Assembly: GCA_013001935.1 (NCBI GenBank)
Contig: JABDKZ010000184.1
Coordinates: 1 to 6,710 of the forward strand
Direction of reading: 5' to 3'
Origin: Maribacter sp.
GTDB taxonomy: Bacteria; Bacteroidota; Bacteroidia; Flavobacteriales; Flavobacteriaceae
Length of the DNA: 6,710 bases
Shown here one piece after another: positions 1 through 6,710 of this stretch (the first letter of the stretch is position 1; the number at the start of each line of letters is the position of its first letter). A model generated the notes under the pieces. The model saw nothing but the letters and a program-made list of their open reading frames with translations. It ran no database searches and was not told the DNA's origin. The translations under genes and the position numbers were made by a program.

Positions 1-196
1 GGTCGCCCAGTTCATTTTTAACCTCAACCAGATTATCATCCAATATAGCATCACCAAGTTCATAGGTCTCCTCTATCGTAAGATGTCTTAGCGTTTGCAT
101 GGTCTGTTTTTTATCCCATGGACATTGCGCTCGAAGTTCGTCCATTGTTGTCAGCAAACGGTCGAATGCCTTTAATTGGAGTGCTCTACTATTCAT
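1..196 (-). CDS. mazG: MazG nucleoside triphosphate pyrophosphohydrolase, N-terminal fragment (cut by window edge)
   Basis: This is the first 65 codons of a MazG-type NTP pyrophosphohydrolase, read on the minus strand from an ATG at 196-194 and running off the left edge. The family hydrolyses (d)NTPs to NMP and pyrophosphate in the cytoplasm, clearing non-canonical or excess nucleotides. The sequence shows the family opening: a helix with MDELRAQCPWDKKQT (residues 18-32), then LTIEETYEL. The metal-binding motif EExxE...ExxD is present as E42, E43, E46 and, 15 residues later, E62 and D65, just before the edge. The ATG is chosen because it gives the usual short lead before the conserved CPWD segment, and an exact TAnnTTTG box lies 14 bases upstream. 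The gene diverges from the exported-protein operon to its right. The family call is firm; whether the full protein has one or two MazG domains cannot be seen. Confidence 0.93.
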   Translation of the reverse strand, partial: MNSRALQLKAFDRLLTTMDELRAQCPWDKKQTMQTLRHLTIEETYELGDAILDDNLVEVKNELGD

Positions 197-210
197 TGAT
201 TTTCTTTTGG

Positions 211-218
211 CAAAAGTA
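211..218 (-). promoter_or_regulatory. Probable Bacteroidota -7 promoter box for mazG
   Basis: On the minus strand this reads TACTTTTG, an exact match to the Bacteroidota sigma-ABfr -7 consensus TAnnTTTG. It lies 14 bases upstream of the mazG ATG, so the transcript would have a very short leader. No good TTTG -33 element is seen at the expected distance. The region just upstream carries the short tandem ACAAATACAAAT (plus strand, 218-229), which gives extra TTTG cores. Motif match only. Confidence 0.45.
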
Positions 219-264
219 CAAATACAAATAGTATAATTCTGTGGGAAATCTATGCATTTTTAAC

Positions 265-272
265 TACCTTTT
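265..272 (+). promoter_or_regulatory. Possible weak -7 box for the three-gene operon
   Basis: TACCTTTT matches seven of eight positions of the TAnnTTTG -7 consensus and would place transcription start about 20 bases before the ATG at 299. No clear -33 TTTG is seen. It is the best plus-strand candidate in the 102-bp divergent gap (197-298), which holds nothing else I recognise: no hairpin, operator or small reading frame. Confidence 0.22.
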
Positions 273-298
273 TACACGAATAACCAATCCCTGGAACA

Positions 299-1792
299 AT
301 GAAATTCAAAATAATTTCAACACTTACACTTCTTATTGCATTTGTCGTAACGCTGCAAAGTCAGCAAAATCCAGATTTGGGAATTTTTGAGAGCAGTAGT
401 GATATTGGAAACGTTAAACATAAAGGCACTGTCGTTTTCAATGCTACGGATAGCACCTATACAATTTCAGGTAGCGGAACAAATATGTGGTTCAATACCG
501 ATGAATTACATTTTGCCTACAAAATGATGTCTGGTGATGTTTCTTTAGAGGCGACCATTGAAATGCTCGGAGCTGGCGTTGATCCCCACAGAAAAGCCTG
601 TTTGATGATTCGCCAAAGCCTCGAACCGGATGCCCCTTATGTTGACATTGCCGTGCATGGTGACGGACTTACATCAATGCAGTATAGGGAAACCAAAGGC
701 GGGTTGACCCATGAAGTCAAGTCTAATCGTATCGCTCCCAAAAAAGCATTGCTGCAAAAAAAAGGGAAATACATAGCAATGCAGCTCGCATCTGCGAATG
801 GTGATTTAGCATACGCTGGAGGGTCATTAAGAATGAATTTTGAAGAACCCTATTATATTGGTCTTGGCGTTTGCTCGCACAATAGTGATGTTGTTGAGAC
901 TATCAAATTCACAAAGGTTTCAATCAATAAAATTGAAGAAAAATCAAATCAGCCCATGAAAGTAAAAAGCACCTTGGAAATTTTGGATATTGCCTCATTA
1001 AATAGAAGGGTTGTGCACTTGCCAAAAGAACATATTGAAGCCCCGAATTGGACACCCGATGGTAAAACATTAATCTATAATAGCCAAGGCTTGCTTTATA
1101 GCATTCCAGTAGAGGGTGGTTCACCTGAACTGATCCCGACAGATTTTGCGAACAAAATCAACAATGATCATGGCATATCGCCTGATGGTACCCAGATGGT
1201 TATCAGTGACCAAACCGAATCAGGGAGTTCAATAATCTATTCCATTCCTATTGCCGGGGGTGTTCCAAAGAAAATTACACCCTTGTCCCCATCGTACTGG
1301 CATGGATGGTCTCCGGATGGCAAAACATTGGCCTATTGCGCCGAGCGAAATGGCAATTATGATATATACACAATTCCCTTTGAAGGTGGCGAAGAAGTGC
1401 GGCTTACTGATACCGAAGGTCTCGATGACGGCCCTGATTACTCCCCTGATGGGAAGTATATCTATTTTAACTCAACCCGCACGGGAACAATGCAAATTTG
1501 GCGTATGAAACCCGATGGTTCCGAACAGCAGCAAATTACTACTGATAAATACAACGATTGGTTCGCCCACCCTTCACCCGACGGAAAGTGGTTGGTGTAT
1601 GTCACCTTTAATACAGATGTGCCCGCTGGCGACCACCCACCGAACAAAGATGTTATGCTTAGACTGATGAATCTTGAGAGCAAGGAAGTAATGGTTTTAG
1701 CAAAAATATTCGGCGGACAAGGCACTATTAATGTACCTTCATGGTCACCTGATAGCCAGCAAATTGCCTTTGTAAGCTATGCTCCTAGGTAA
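299..1792 (+). CDS. Exported lectin-like/PD40 beta-propeller protein (TolB-like)
   Basis: A 497-residue exported protein of unknown substrate. Residues 1-21 form a Sec signal peptide (basic MKFK, then a hydrophobic stretch, probable cleavage near LQS-QQ). There is no lipobox cysteine, so a soluble periplasmic or secreted protein is expected. Residues about 25-205 resemble the DUF1349/concanavalin-like beta-sandwich (motifs [14 protein letters not shown] and [20 protein letters not shown]). Residues about 225-497 hold six PD40 (WD40-like) motifs: WTPDGK (W251), ISPDGT (about 294), WSPDGK (about 337), YSPDGK (about 381), PSPDGK (about 425) and WSPDSQ (about 481). These fit one six-bladed propeller like that of TolB. 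Such proteins are often labelled TolB-like or, misleadingly, 'biopolymer transporter TolR'; no pal-tol genes are near, so a Tol role is not supported. It heads an apparent operon and is followed after 20 bases by a glycosidase-like gene, which hints at glycan or glycoprotein binding (inference). The ATG is fixed by the signal peptide. Confidence 0.87.
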   Translation: MKFKIISTLTLLIAFVVTLQSQQNPDLGIFESSSDIGNVKHKGTVVFNATDSTYTISGSGTNMWFNTDELHFAYKMMSGDVSLEATIEMLGAGVDPHRKACLMIRQSLEPDAPYVDIAVHGDGLTSMQYRETKGGLTHEVKSNRIAPKKALLQKKGKYIAMQLASANGDLAYAGGSLRMNFEEPYYIGLGVCSHNSDVVETIKFTKVSINKIEEKSNQPMKVKSTLEILDIASLNRRVVHLPKEHIEAPNWTPDGKTLIYNSQGLLYSIPVEGGSPELIPTDFANKINNDHGISPDGTQMVISDQTESGSSIIYSIPIAGGVPKKITPLSPSYWHGWSPDGKTLAYCAERNGNYDIYTIPFEGGEEVRLTDTEGLDDGPDYSPDGKYIYFNSTRTGTMQIWRMKPDGSEQQQITTDKYNDWFAHPSPDGKWLVYVTFNTDVPAGDHPPNKDVMLRLMNLESKEVMVLAKIFGGQGTINVPSWSPDSQQIAFVSYAPR

Positions 1793-1812
1793 CTCATGAG
1801 GATACTATTTAT

Positions 1813-3471
1813 ATGAAATACTATGCTTTATTAATTTTTCAATTTTTAATACTTCATGGTCTCAATGCACAAATTTGGCTTGTTGACCCCTTAGAAGCGA
1901 TATATCCTGACCAGAATGATTTAAGTTCTTTTGATAATACCTGGAAGGCGGATTTTCCTTTAGGAACAGAAGCCGATGTACATGTACTTTTAAATATTCC
2001 CATAGGATCTGTTTTCGAAATAGTTGCCATAAAAAATGGAATACCACTTAACATCAATGTTTGGAATGAACTTATTGACGTTCCGGTAGAACAAAATACA
2101 GGACTCGATAGCAGAACGGAACAATTTATCAATAAAAAAAATCCCTATGTAGTCCGCAGGGCACCTTTTAGAATATTTGAAATAATACGGCCGCTGAGGA
2201 ATAATCATATGGTGAGCAAAACCAATTTTTCTGCCTATAGACTTGCAATACCCCCGGAATTAATCAATAAACCAGGAAAGCACAAGATAGCAATTGAAAT
2301 ACATGGCGAAGGAATTAAAGCCGATGGTTCTTTTATTATTAACGTTCATCCTGTGAAACTGCCTGAACTTGGTCAAAGCAATTTCTTTTACACCAATTGG
2401 TTTAGTTTGACCAATATTGAAAAGTACCACAGACTTGAAAGATGGTCAATATCCTGGTTCAAAATGATGAACAAATACGCTCGTCTTATGGCACATGGCC
2501 GACAGAATTCAGTCACCATTCCCGGGGAACTTATTTACTTCGAAAATGATACTGTTGTCTTAGATGAAGATAAAATGTTGGCATTCATTGATATCTTTAG
2601 AAAATACGGGTTTAAATATTTTGAAGCTCCACATTTAATGTTCCGTGGGGAAAATGACGATTGGGGAGATCCTGAATTGAAAGTTGTATTAACTGGTAAA
2701 AGATACTACAAGGAAAACGGCGCGAATGATATTGCTAAACTAATAACCTCAATAAAAGAGTTTTGTGTTAAAAACAATCTCACCGATAATTGGCTACAAC
2801 ATATAGCAGATGAACCCACAAGTGTAAATGAAGCTTGTTATAAAGACATCGTAAAACAAGTCAAAGAACTATTTCCCCAAGCTAAGATCATGGAAGCGAC
2901 AAACGATAAAGAAGGTATCTTAGGAGCCATTGATATTTGGTGCCCCTTGATAAATGATTTTCAAGAAAATGAAACATTCTTTAAGGAGCGACAAAATAAA
3001 GGCGAAAAGGTATTGGTGTACACATGTCTTATTCCTGGAGGTAAATGGTTGAACAGAACTTTGGATATGGAAAAACTACGTCAGGTATATTTTGGCTGGG
3101 GAGCGACACACTACAATACCGGCGGATATCTTCATTGGGGTCTTAACCAATACAAGGAAGATCCTTTTGAGTATAGCGTTGTAAAACATCCTTCACCAGC
3201 AGCCAGCGCTAATAACTACCTCCCTGCAGGTGATACCCATATTGTATACCCTGGTTCAGATGAACCCCTGTCCTCTATTCGTTTTGAAGCACATAGAATT
3301 GGTTGTGAGGATTATGAATTACTACATGCCCTAAAACTTAAAAACAAAAGAAAACAGCAAAGGTTGGTTAAAAAACTCTTTAGAAGTTACACCGATTATA
3401 ATCTTAACCTCATCACGTATCGAAGTACAAGAAAAAAGTTATTAAAATCCCTATCGAAAGAAATTAAATAA
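1813..3471 (+). CDS. Exported GH123-like (DUF4091) glycoside hydrolase candidate
   Basis: A 552-residue exported protein resembling the DUF4091/GH123 catalytic family. Characterised GH123 enzymes are beta-N-acetylgalactosaminidases using substrate-assisted catalysis with an adjacent Asp-Glu pair. Residues 1-19 form a signal peptide ending LNA, cleaved before Gln20. Residues about 20-180 look like an N-terminal beta-sandwich. Residues about 185-450 fit a TIM barrel, with W327 and HIADEP (H330, D333, E334), where D333-E334 matches the catalytic pair. The late barrel motif HWGLNQY (441-447) follows. The C-terminal signature is YPGSDEP (479-485), then SIRFEAHRIGCEDYELL (488-504), typical of DUF4091. 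The tail after about 505 is rich in Lys and Arg. The gene starts 20 bases after the propeller gene and ends 12 bases before the amidotransferase gene. The superfamily call is good; activity on GalNAc is inferred only, since many DUF4091 proteins are uncharacterised. Confidence 0.82.
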   Translation: MKYYALLIFQFLILHGLNAQIWLVDPLEAIYPDQNDLSSFDNTWKADFPLGTEADVHVLLNIPIGSVFEIVAIKNGIPLNINVWNELIDVPVEQNTGLDSRTEQFINKKNPYVVRRAPFRIFEIIRPLRNNHMVSKTNFSAYRLAIPPELINKPGKHKIAIEIHGEGIKADGSFIINVHPVKLPELGQSNFFYTNWFSLTNIEKYHRLERWSISWFKMMNKYARLMAHGRQNSVTIPGELIYFENDTVVLDEDKMLAFIDIFRKYGFKYFEAPHLMFRGENDDWGDPELKVVLTGKRYYKENGANDIAKLITSIKEFCVKNNLTDNWLQHIADEPTSVNEACYKDIVKQVKELFPQAKIMEATNDKEGILGAIDIWCPLINDFQENETFFKERQNKGEKVLVYTCLIPGGKWLNRTLDMEKLRQVYFGWGATHYNTGGYLHWGLNQYKEDPFEYSVVKHPSPAASANNYLPAGDTHIVYPGSDEPLSSIRFEAHRIGCEDYELLHALKLKNKRKQQRLVKKLFRSYTDYNLNLITYRSTRKKLLKSLSKEIK

Positions 3472-3483
3472 ACCTGTGGTAAT

Positions 3484-4215
3484 GTGAAAAAAATACTCAT
3501 TTTACAAATGCGGCCGGAAAATGAAACTTCTGATAGTGAGTTCGAAGCCCTATTGCGCGTGGGTGGTTTGGAAAGGAGCGAAGTACACCGTATTCGTTTG
3601 GAACAAGGCATACCTAAAATCAAAATCGAGGACTATTCGGCCATTATTGCAGGTGGCAGTCCGTTTGATGTTAGCATTCCCTATGCTAATAAAAGCCAGA
3701 CCCAAAAAGATATTGAGGCCTTTTATAACACCTTGTTTGAGCGCGTAGTACCGGAAGACTTTCCATTTCTCGGAGCTTGTTCAGGAAATGGGCTTTTAGG
3801 TAAATACTGTGGGGCGGAGATATCGAATAAATATCCTGAACCAATTGGTAGTGTCGATATTGTCGTTACTGAAGAAGGCACAAAGGACCCACTATTAAAA
3901 GGGTTACCACAAACTTTCTCAGCCATGGTAGGCCATAAGGAGGCGTGTGACCAGGTGCCACCCGGAGCAGTGTTATTGGCTACATCCCAACCCTGTCCTG
4001 TACAAATGTTCAGGGTCAAAAATAATATCTATGCGACACAATTCCATCCAGAGGCCGACGCTAATGAATTCATTTTACGAATTTACGCCTATAAAAATCA
4101 TGGTTATTTTGAGCCTGAGGAGGCGGAAGTTTTGATTGCCTCGGTACGTGGGACCAACACACCAATACCTAAGGATATTTTAAAACGTTTTGTAGCGAAA
4201 TACAGACAATCTTAA
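3484..4215 (+). CDS. Class I glutamine amidotransferase, stand-alone (GuaA-N/YfeJ-like)
   Basis: A 243-residue cytoplasmic protein with a class I glutamine amidotransferase fold, which releases ammonia from glutamine for an acceptor reaction. The triad is intact: nucleophile C99 in the elbow GACSGNGLLG, and H188 and E190 in QFHPEAD. IIAGGSPFDVS (about residues 54-64) is the usual early glycine-rich loop. Length fits the stand-alone GuaA-like group (COG0518) rather than full GMP synthase: no ATP-pyrophosphatase or synthetase domain is fused or encoded nearby, so the acceptor is unknown. The start is GTG at 3484: it gives the complete first strand (MKKILILQ), while an overlapping ATG at 3482 is out of frame and meets TGA at once, and the next in-frame ATG (codon 9) would cut that strand off. 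No signal peptide is seen. It lies 12 bases after the glycosidase-like gene and is probably co-transcribed. Some relatives act on gamma-glutamyl bonds, so a hydrolase role is an alternative. Confidence 0.87.
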   Translation: MKKILILQMRPENETSDSEFEALLRVGGLERSEVHRIRLEQGIPKIKIEDYSAIIAGGSPFDVSIPYANKSQTQKDIEAFYNTLFERVVPEDFPFLGACSGNGLLGKYCGAEISNKYPEPIGSVDIVVTEEGTKDPLLKGLPQTFSAMVGHKEACDQVPPGAVLLATSQPCPVQMFRVKNNIYATQFHPEADANEFILRIYAYKNHGYFEPEEAEVLIASVRGTNTPIPKDILKRFVAKYRQS

Positions 4216-4281
4216 GCCTCATTCAAGTCCTGAAATATCGAGCTGTTCATATGATTTAATAGTAGTGAACCACAATAATCG

Positions 4282-4289
4282 TATTTTTA
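4282..4289 (+). promoter_or_regulatory. Possible weak -7 box for the DUF1569 gene
   Basis: TATTTTTA matches seven of eight positions of TAnnTTTG and lies 22 bases before the ATG at 4312. A TTTA at 4255-4258 is a poor -33 candidate. The 96-bp gap (4216-4311) otherwise shows no stable hairpin, so I cannot place a terminator for the upstream operon; read-through into the DUF1569 gene is possible. Confidence 0.2.
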
Positions 4290-4311
4290 ATCCAATCTAA
4301 AAACAGATAGC

Positions 4312-4770
4312 ATGCGTTGGAAAAATCTATTTGATGCCCAGGAGTCAAAAGAAACCATAGAGAGAATAAACCAATTATCTAATGACACACCTCCTCTTTG
4401 GGGCAAGATGAATGTAGCCCAAATGTTGGCTCATTGTAATGTTACCTATGAATTAGTATATACAGATAAATATCCAAAGCCACATGGATTTAAAAAATTC
4501 ATAATCAAATTATTTGCAAAAAACGTCGTTGTTGGGCCAACACCGTACAAGAAGAACAGCCGAACGGCCCCCATGTTCATCATAAGCGATAAAAGGGAAT
4601 TTGATACTGAAAAACAACGATTAATAGATTATTTAAAAAAGACCCAGCAGTTGGGAGAAGCCCTTTTTAATGGCAAAGAATCCCATTCATTTGGTCCTTT
4701 GACTTCAAAGGAATGGAATACCCTATTTTCGAAACACTTAGATCATCATTTGCAACAGTTCGGGGTATAG
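4312..4770 (+). CDS. DUF1569 family protein, DinB-like four-helix fold
   Basis: A 152-residue cytoplasmic protein matching DUF1569, a branch of the DinB/YfiT-like putative metalloenzyme superfamily. No reaction is known for it; relatives with this fold include bacillithiol- and mycothiol-dependent transferases and hydrolases. The fold's metal site is built from three histidines: one after the second-helix motif MNVAQMLAHC (H41), and a pair in the last helix, KHLDHHLQQFGV (H142 with H145 or H146). All are present, so the metal site looks intact. There is no signal peptide or membrane segment. The ATG is chosen because MRWKNLFD is the usual start of the family and no in-frame alternative lies close upstream. 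It sits 96 bases after the amidotransferase gene on the same strand, probably a separate unit, and ends only 14 bases from the stop of the opposing barrel gene. Confidence 0.85.
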   Translation: MRWKNLFDAQESKETIERINQLSNDTPPLWGKMNVAQMLAHCNVTYELVYTDKYPKPHGFKKFIIKLFAKNVVVGPTPYKKNSRTAPMFIISDKREFDTEKQRLIDYLKKTQQLGEALFNGKESHSFGPLTSKEWNTLFSKHLDHHLQQFGV

Positions 4771-4784
4771 GTGCTAGCAATTAT

Positions 4785-6710
4785 CTATTTCACCAAATCA
4801 AACATTCGCGTATACTTCACGATAAAACTGTTGTTTAACGGACTACCATCTTGTAGATTATAGTTGTAAACCACAAATAATCCTGTATTGGCACGTTGTA
4901 ACCAACCGAACCTTAGATTTGCGGCCCATAACTTGTTAACAGTATTATTCTGCACCAATCCTTGAATATAAATATTGGGTTTAAAGGAATAGGACAATTG
5001 GCTGATAAAAACATTGGCATTAAAATCCCCTACCGGTAAATTAACTATGTTGTACATATAAGTAAATGCCGCATTAAGTTTATCTCCCCGCCGTAAGGCC
5101 AAGGTTGCGCTGTTTAGATAACGTGTGCCACCAAATGAACCGCCAATTACAGAGCGAAGGTTAAATGCTATTGGTTTGCTCTTATTGGTCATAACTATGA
5201 TTTGTGACTCGGCATGTTTATAGACCCCGGGCTGTACAAATATATTCTCCGAAATCTCAAAAGGCTCAACAACCCCTTCGGTTGTGAAATTGACACCAGT
5301 ATGAATCTCAAACCCACTTTTGTATTCCCAATGGTTATCTACATGTAAAAAGCCTGTTTCCTGAAAACCATTAAAATTCCAATACCCGCGATATGATATA
5401 TGGGGTCTATATTCCAAAATCTTTGCGTCCTCTTTCTTTGGTCTAAGGTGGTACAACACCAGTCCTTCCGGTTTCTTGAAGGTTGAACGCAACAAGAATC
5501 CGACTTCTGGATTAAATCCTTCACCCACTTCGGTGTAGGCACCTCTAATTTCCCAATTGTTCCATTTATAATCCGTTTGAAATTTAAAGGCATGCTCATC
5601 AGTTGCAGCCATGGTACCGGCAGTTTTAGCAAAAAACCCTGACATTCGGGCTTTTCGACCCAAACCTAACTTCCCATCTAATGCAACCGTCCTATTAAAA
5701 TCCCCGCTGGTTTGCAATCCTTCCCGATTAATGAGAACGGCACCAAGTGCAGACCTGCCTTTGAATTCATGATTGACACGGACCACTGTAAAATTGTTCT
5801 TCTCGATATTGGCTTCACCAACGTCATCAGTGAACATGGTTAATAAGCCCACATTTGTTCTATTCACCTTACCTGATAATCGTGCACCGCCAATTATGGG
5901 CACTACATTGCCGTCTTCACCAATACCTATTCTACGACTAAAAAAGAGGTCTACTTCACCTGGACTACCTACACTGAATAACCCTGCATTTTCAAGAAAG
6001 AAAGGTCTCTTTTCAGGAAAAAACAGATTGAACCTATCTAAATTCACTTGTTGTTGATCAACTTCAACCTGGGCAAAATCGGTATTGTAAGTCAAATCAA
6101 AGGTCAAGCTCGGTGTAATACTGTATTTTATGTCACCCCCAACTTGCGCATCATAATTATAGTCAGCATCTGCAACCGAAAAATCTTTTGATGTTTGTCC
6201 CAAAACATAGGGAATGACTTTTAAATTTCCAGGGGTGCGCAGATTTAATCCAGTAAGTGTTCCGGCGAGTGAAAGCCGGTATATATCAAAGCCCACAGGC
6301 AAAGGAGCCCAATAGGCAATCTCATTGCTTTTTCTAATATTTCTGCGAAAGTTAATGCCCCAGTCTTTCCCTGCCTGAAATCGAAGCGTTCGTAAGGGTA
6401 TAGCAAATTCAGCGCTCCAACCAAAAGCATCGACTTTGGTTTGTACTTCCCATGATCCATCCCAATTAATATTAAACCCACCAATGGTCCCCCCTTGTTG
6501 GCGATTTGCATTAAAATTACCTTGACCTTCATTATCTACCTGGGCATCATACTCTATCCCAATTGAATTGGTACCAAAAACAAAGCCGTTCTGGTTATCC
6601 TTATAGGTATCCAAAATAAATATAAAGGCATCAGTATCCTCTAAGTTAGCATCACGTCTTGCATCGGAAACTACTAAATTTTCTGGCTGAGAATCAAAAC
6701 AAACTACAGA
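4785..6710 (-). CDS. DUF5916 outer-membrane beta-barrel protein with CBM9-like N-terminal region (5' end cut)
   Basis: A large minus-strand gene whose 3' end (TAG at 4787-4785) is in the window and whose start lies beyond the right edge. The frame stays open for 641 codons to base 6710. A TTG at 6614-6612 is not the start: the 32 codons before it continue the family sequence (PENLVVSDARRDANLEDTDA, then FIFILDTYKDNQNGF). The first 110 or so visible residues resemble the CBM9-like domain of this family, including the strand GWSAEFAIPLRTLRF. The rest fits a DUF5916 barrel: alternating strands, the hallmark FPEKRPFFLEN (bases 6020-5988), then LFFSRRIG and GGARLSGK. The protein ends KYTRMFDLVK, so the barrel end looks complete. 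Relatives are predicted outer-membrane proteins of unknown function, sometimes near peptidase or TonB-dependent uptake genes. The signal peptide and the first part of the sugar-binding-like domain are missing from view. Confidence 0.87.
   Translation of the reverse strand, partial: SVVCFDSQPENLVVSDARRDANLEDTDAFIFILDTYKDNQNGFVFGTNSIGIEYDAQVDNEGQGNFNANRQQGGTIGGFNINWDGSWEVQTKVDAFGWSAEFAIPLRTLRFQAGKDWGINFRRNIRKSNEIAYWAPLPVGFDIYRLSLAGTLTGLNLRTPGNLKVIPYVLGQTSKDFSVADADYNYDAQVGGDIKYSITPSLTFDLTYNTDFAQVEVDQQQVNLDRFNLFFPEKRPFFLENAGLFSVGSPGEVDLFFSRRIGIGEDGNVVPIIGGARLSGKVNRTNVGLLTMFTDDVGEANIEKNNFTVVRVNHEFKGRSALGAVLINREGLQTSGDFNRTVALDGKLGLGRKARMSGFFAKTAGTMAATDEHAFKFQTDYKWNNWEIRGAYTEVGEGFNPEVGFLLRSTFKKPEGLVLYHLRPKKEDAKILEYRPHISYRGYWNFNGFQETGFLHVDNHWEYKSGFEIHTGVNFTTEGVVEPFEISENIFVQPGVYKHAESQIIVMTNKSKPIAFNLRSVIGGSFGGTRYLNSATLALRRGDKLNAAFTYMYNIVNLPVGDFNANVFISQLSYSFKPNIYIQGLVQNNTVNKLWAANLRFGWLQRANTGLFVVYNYNLQDGSPLNNSFIVKYTRMFDLVK

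Noticed and set aside
1251..1508. Plus-strand 85-codon frame overlapping the propeller gene in another frame
   Set aside because: The main frame carries uninterrupted PD40 motifs through this span; the alternative has no domain features and no frameshift is needed.
1462..1725. Minus-strand open frame of 87 codons inside the propeller gene
   Set aside because: It is the antisense shadow of the PD40 motifs; no start context or recognisable protein.
1030..1775. DNA-level tandem repeats in the propeller region
   Set aside because: The six motifs repeat at protein level only; the nucleotide copies are diverged, so this is not a DNA repeat array.
299..1792. Naming the propeller protein TolB or TolR
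   Set aside because: PD40 motifs alone do not make TolB; no pal, tolQ, tolR or tolA gene is present, and TolR is an unrelated membrane protein.
3723..4019. Minus-strand 98-codon frame inside the amidotransferase gene
   Set aside because: It overlaps the catalytic region of a gene with an intact triad; no family resemblance.
299..4215. A polysaccharide utilisation locus
   Set aside because: No SusC/SusD pair, hybrid two-component or anti-sigma regulator, or other glycosidase is visible, so the label would go beyond the sequence.
4216..4311. Possible terminator after the amidotransferase gene
   Set aside because: Only a 3-bp stem (GTG-AAC-CAC) and the short palindrome CATATG are present, with no T-run after a stem; too weak to call.
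5773..6057. Plus-strand open frame of 94 codons inside the DUF5916 gene
   Set aside because: It is antisense to a well-supported coding frame, has low-complexity Ser/Pro/Thr composition and matches no family I recognise.

Overview
The window looks like chromosomal DNA from a member of the Bacteroidota, most likely a (marine) flavobacterium. The reasons are the moderately low GC, starts without a clear Shine-Dalgarno sequence, -7 boxes of the TAnnTTTG type, and the families present: a DUF5916 outer-membrane barrel, PD40 propeller proteins with Sec signals, a DUF4091/GH123-like protein and DUF1569. The taxonomic call is an inference from families and style; no rRNA or marker gene is present.

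Layout. (1) Bases 1-196, minus strand: the 5' end of mazG, a house-cleaning nucleoside triphosphate pyrophosphohydrolase, cut by the left edge. (2) Bases 197-298: a 102-bp divergent promoter region. (3) Bases 299-4215, plus strand: three closely spaced genes (gaps of 20 and 12 bases), probably one operon. They encode an exported two-domain protein (lectin-like sandwich plus six PD40 propeller motifs), an exported GH123-like/DUF4091 glycoside hydrolase candidate, and a cytoplasmic class I glutamine amidotransferase with an intact Cys-His-Glu triad and a GTG start. (4) Bases 4216-4311: a 96-bp gap with at most a weak promoter. (5) Bases 4312-4770, plus: a small DinB-fold DUF1569 protein. (6) Bases 4785-6710, minus: a large DUF5916 outer-membrane protein with a CBM9-like N-terminal region. 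Its start lies beyond the right edge.

How they may work together. The two exported proteins encoded side by side suggest recognition and processing of a glycan or glycoconjugate in the periplasm or at the surface. The amidotransferase is cytoplasmic and its acceptor is unknown, so its place in the same transcript is the least explained point. No SusC/SusD pair, sulfatase or regulator is visible, so this is not a standard polysaccharide utilisation locus within the window. mazG, the DUF1569 gene and the DUF5916 gene look like ordinary neighbours with no evident functional link.

I found no RNA gene, mobile element, CRISPR array or convincing terminator. I see no strong evidence of a wholly new system; the three-gene operon is the part most worth a second look.
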